From: an uncultured bacterium
GTDB taxonomy: Bacteria; CALINM01
Direction: 5' to 3'
DNA length: 7,832 nt
Assembly (NCBI GenBank): GCA_938045315.1
Contig: CALINM010000115.1
Coordinates: forward strand, 1 to 7,832
Shown: positions 6,570-7,832 of the stretch, one piece after another
How the letters are laid out: the number at the start of each line of letters is the position of its first letter
Position numbering within the stretch: position 1 is the stretch's first letter
The notes under the pieces: model-generated
Told to the model about the DNA's origin: nothing
What the model saw: only the letters and a program-made list of their open reading frames with translations
The model's database searches: none
Made by a program: the position numbers and the translations under genes

Positions 6570-6721
6570 TCTTGTTTATTACTATCCTTTTTCTCTTTAT
6601 CACATCGTGACCCGATGTCTGGATCATAGCCTCAACCCCTTATACCTAACCTTGGGAAAATAACTTTCAACAGGACAATCCAAACTACAAATAAAAATAA
6701 TAAAAAAATTAAACTTCTCAC
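6566..6721 (-). CDS. Small single-pass membrane protein, candidate selenoprotein with in-frame TGA at codon 30
   Basis: I do not recognise the family. The frame opens with GTG at 6721 behind AAGGAGGG. It encodes [20 protein letters not shown], one hydrophobic helix (residues about 3-22), then IFPRLGIRG and TGA at 6634-6632. If TGA is read through, the product is 51 residues with Sec30 and a hydrophilic tail, [20 protein letters not shown] plus E. It contains Cys40 and ends in TGA at 6568-6566, overlapping the next gene as ATGA. A SECIS-like hairpin follows the codon-30 TGA. The alternatives are a 29-residue peptide ending at that TGA (which would resemble short hydrophobic type I toxin-like peptides), or a Cys codon mutated or misread. 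TGA ends trmL and the HD-GYP gene, so a recoded genome is excluded. The ORF start is well supported; readthrough is inferred. Confidence 0.55.
6602..6634 (-). promoter_or_regulatory. Candidate bacterial SECIS element (UGA plus hairpin)
   Basis: After the in-frame UGA (6634-6632) come 13 bases, then ACAUCG (6618-6613), loop GGUCA (6612-6608) and CGAUGU (6607-6602). The stem is a perfect 6 bp, and an extra AUC/GAU pairing is possible below a three-base bulge. UGA to apical loop is 19 nt. As I recall, bacterial SECIS elements need a loop about 16-37 nt from UGA with a G in the first two loop positions, and the E. coli fdhF loop carries GGUC. All of these are met. The hairpin could instead be a DNA operator, since it is a perfect inverted repeat; no U tract follows, so it is not a terminator. 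Confidence 0.5.
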
Positions 6722-6724
6722 AAA

Positions 6725-6732
6725 CCCTCCTT
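6725..6732 (-). promoter_or_regulatory. Strong ribosome-binding site of the small ORF
   Basis: The minus strand reads AAGGAGGG and then three bases before GTG at 6721. It is the strongest Shine-Dalgarno match in the right half of the window. It sits where no longer gene begins, which is the main evidence that the tiny GTG frame is really translated. Confidence 0.7.
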
Positions 6733-6741
6733 GTTTTTCAC

Positions 6742-6769
6742 ATTATATAAAAAATATCAATACAGCCAA
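6742..6769 (-). promoter_or_regulatory. Likely promoter of the small ORF and HD-GYP gene
   Basis: Reading the minus strand just after the trmL stop, TTGGCT (6769-6764) and a perfect TATAAT (6747-6742) are 16 bp apart. The expected start point is about 6735, leaving a leader of only some 14 bases that is nearly all ribosome-binding site. This would make the small ORF, the regulator and perhaps gltX a unit separable from trmL. Confidence 0.5.
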
Positions 6770-6772
6770 ATA

Positions 6773-7225
6773 TCAAAATCCCTCAATCTGTCTTATGCTC
6801 TCATAAACCACTATAGCTACAGAATTAGCAAGATTCAAGCACCTAACAGGACCAAACATGGGTATTGTAAAAATTTTATCCGAAAACCTATGATAAATTA
6901 TATCAGGAAACCCTTTTGTTTCTGAACCAAAAATGAGCCAGTCTTTCTTTTCATATTTTATAGAAGTATAGGTTTTTTGCCCCTTAGAAGAGAAAAAATA
7001 AAAATTACCCTCTAAATTTGATATAAACTCTTCTAAGGAATCATAAATAAAAAGTTTTAAGTATCGCCAATAATCTAGACCTGCTCTTTTAAGATGCTTG
7101 TCACTTATTGAAAAACCAAGTGGTCTAACAAGATGCAATTCACAATTAGTTGCTACACAAAGTCTTGCAATGTTTCCAGTATTCTGTGGTATATCTGGAT
7201 GAATTAATACAACCCTCATTGACAT
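6773..7225 (-). CDS. trmL: tRNA (cytidine/uridine-34-2'-O)-methyltransferase TrmL
   Basis: SPOUT-fold enzyme using S-adenosylmethionine to methylate the 2'-O of the wobble base of tRNA-Leu isoacceptors. At 150 residues it is close to E. coli TrmL. It has the family's blocks: IPQNTGNIARLC (12-23), RPLGFSISDKHLKRAGLDYW (34-53), FGSETKGFP (99-107) and the knotted C-terminal cofactor site, IPM followed by RCLNLANSVAIVVYE (128-142). The usual RS(L/M)NLSN motif is RCLNLAN here, a mild change. ATG 7225 or ATG 7219 (two codons later) could start it; AGGA lies about 12 bases before the first. It follows the DUF362 gene by 41 bases and may share its transcript. The tRNA target is inferred from the family. 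Confidence 0.92.
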   Translation of the reverse strand: MSMRVVLIHPDIPQNTGNIARLCVATNCELHLVRPLGFSISDKHLKRAGLDYWRYLKLFIYDSLEEFISNLEGNFYFFSSKGQKTYTSIKYEKKDWLIFGSETKGFPDIIYHRFSDKIFTIPMFGPVRCLNLANSVAIVVYESIRQIEGF

Positions 7226-7266
7226 AATTAAAAATTTTCCTAAGTTTTTTAAAAAAATACAAGATA

Positions 7267-7832
7267 TTAGAATAATCTATTTTTCACTTTGATAGCATTG
7301 TAATTGCATAATTCCTGGCAACAAAAGCATCTTATACATTTTCTTTTATCAATCTTAGCAATCCCTTTAATAATAATTGCTCCTGCAGGACAATGTTTTT
7401 TGCATATTCCACACCCCTTACATAGACTGCTTACCCAGGGATAGGATACAAAAAAACTATTAACAAAATTATTAACAAGTTTAGGCAATCTGAAATTTGT
7501 AGAATAATTGGGTGGGTATTTTAACTTACCTTTTATTACTATTTCATTGATACCCTCTATAATAATTTCTTTTGAATCTACCTCTTTTAATCCCTTCTGT
7601 TTAGCTATTTTTAGGTATGGGACCATTTCTGCAGGGATTTCTAAAAATTCTGACACTATCATATCCAAAGATAGTGCATCACTACCAGCTGCAATAAAAC
7701 CAAAATTCCTTGGCTCCCCCGATGAAGGACCATTACCTTCCATACCTGTGATTGCATCAAGAATATTTATTTTTGGTTTGATAGCAGTATAAATATCAAG
7801 AAGCAGGGTAGCAAATAAATTATAGTCTTTCC
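7267..7832 (-). CDS. DUF362 domain protein with C-terminal 2x[4Fe-4S] ferredoxin module, 5' end outside window
   Basis: The last 187 residues of an iron-sulfur protein of unknown function; the frame is open to the right edge. An internal Met at 7743 is not the true start, because it is preceded in frame by KPKINILDAITG, part of the conserved DUF362 block that continues MEGNGPSSGEPRNFG. GSDALSLDMIVSE follows, typical of DUF362. The C-terminus has two ferredoxin clusters, CKGCGICKKHCP and CIRCFCCQELCN, each with four cysteines for a [4Fe-4S] centre. The second lacks the usual Pro after its last Cys (Asn instead) and has an additional Cys within CFCC, which is normal for this family. No signal peptide or membrane span is visible in this part. 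Such proteins are common in anaerobes and are presumed electron carriers. The role of this one is unknown. Confidence 0.9.
   Translation of the reverse strand, partial: KDYNLFATLLLDIYTAIKPKINILDAITGMEGNGPSSGEPRNFGFIAAGSDALSLDMIVSEFLEIPAEMVPYLKIAKQKGLKEVDSKEIIIEGINEIVIKGKLKYPPNYSTNFRLPKLVNNFVNSFFVSYPWVSSLCKGCGICKKHCPAGAIIIKGIAKIDKRKCIRCFCCQELCNYNAIKVKNRLF

Noticed and set aside
6562-6627. A 21-codon ATG frame on the minus strand ([20 protein letters not shown] plus E) after AAGGGG, overlapping the HD-GYP start by 8 bases.
   Set aside because: It is in a different frame from the helix-encoding ORF, has no recognisable features, and the SECIS-like hairpin plus exact ATGA overlap favour the read-through frame. 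It remains an alternative if TGA at 6634 is a true stop.
6566-6721. TGA read as tryptophan or glycine genome-wide (altered genetic code).
   Set aside because: TGA ends trmL and the HD-GYP regulator at sensible family lengths, and TGG is used for Trp, so the code is standard.
7226-7266. T/A-rich symmetric stretch between DUF362 and trmL as a terminator.
   Set aside because: The pairing is only A/T homopolymer without any GC stem, so it gives no credible hairpin.
7508-7792. A 94-codon plus-strand frame opposite the DUF362 gene.
   Set aside because: Shadow of the conserved DUF362 frame, with no independent support.
1-7832. CRISPR arrays, tRNA or rRNA genes, insertion sequences and attachment sites.
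   Set aside because: I saw no repeated units, cloverleaf-like segments, transposase frames or long direct or inverted repeats on either strand.

Overview
The window comes from an AT-rich bacterium (GC about one third by eye). The gene content fits an anaerobic or microaerophilic, possibly thermophilic lineage such as Deferribacterota or Desulfurellales: carboxynorspermidine-type polyamine synthesis, a full-length RtcB with archease, an HD-GYP response regulator and a DUF362 ferredoxin-like protein. This placement is an inference, not an identification. TGA, TAA and TAG all end clear genes here (TGA ends trmL and the HD-GYP regulator), so TGA is normally a stop.

Layout. Bases 1-789 (minus) hold a secreted parvulin-type peptidyl-prolyl isomerase. 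It runs off the left edge, and its first ~240 bases carry an A-run frameshift, an in-frame TAA and a second A-run frameshift, while the parvulin domain stays open. A divergent promoter region (790-932) separates it from a plus-strand unit: carboxynorspermidine dehydrogenase (933-2150), archease (2173-2592) and the RNA ligase RtcB (2602-4038). A terminator-like hairpin lies inside the archease gene. rtcB meets gltX tail to tail with no bases between their stop codons.

The right half is all minus strand. In transcription order it holds a DUF362/4Fe-4S protein (entering from the right edge, stop at 7267), trmL (7225-6773), a very small membrane-protein ORF (6721-6566), a REC + HD-GYP response regulator (6569-5496) and gltX (5436-4039). 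Apart from tRNA charging, tRNA modification and RNA ligation, which share an RNA theme, the neighbours have no evident common pathway.

The most interesting item is the small ORF. It has a near-perfect Shine-Dalgarno and GTG start and encodes one transmembrane helix. At codon 30 it meets an in-frame TGA, followed 19 nt later by the loop of a hairpin (6-bp perfect stem, loop GGUCA) that fits the bacterial SECIS pattern. Past that TGA the frame stays open and ends exactly in an ATGA overlap with the HD-GYP regulator. This suggests an undescribed ~51-residue membrane selenoprotein, perhaps translationally coupled to a cyclic-di-GMP phosphodiesterase. The window holds no selA/B/C/D genes, so this remains a hypothesis.
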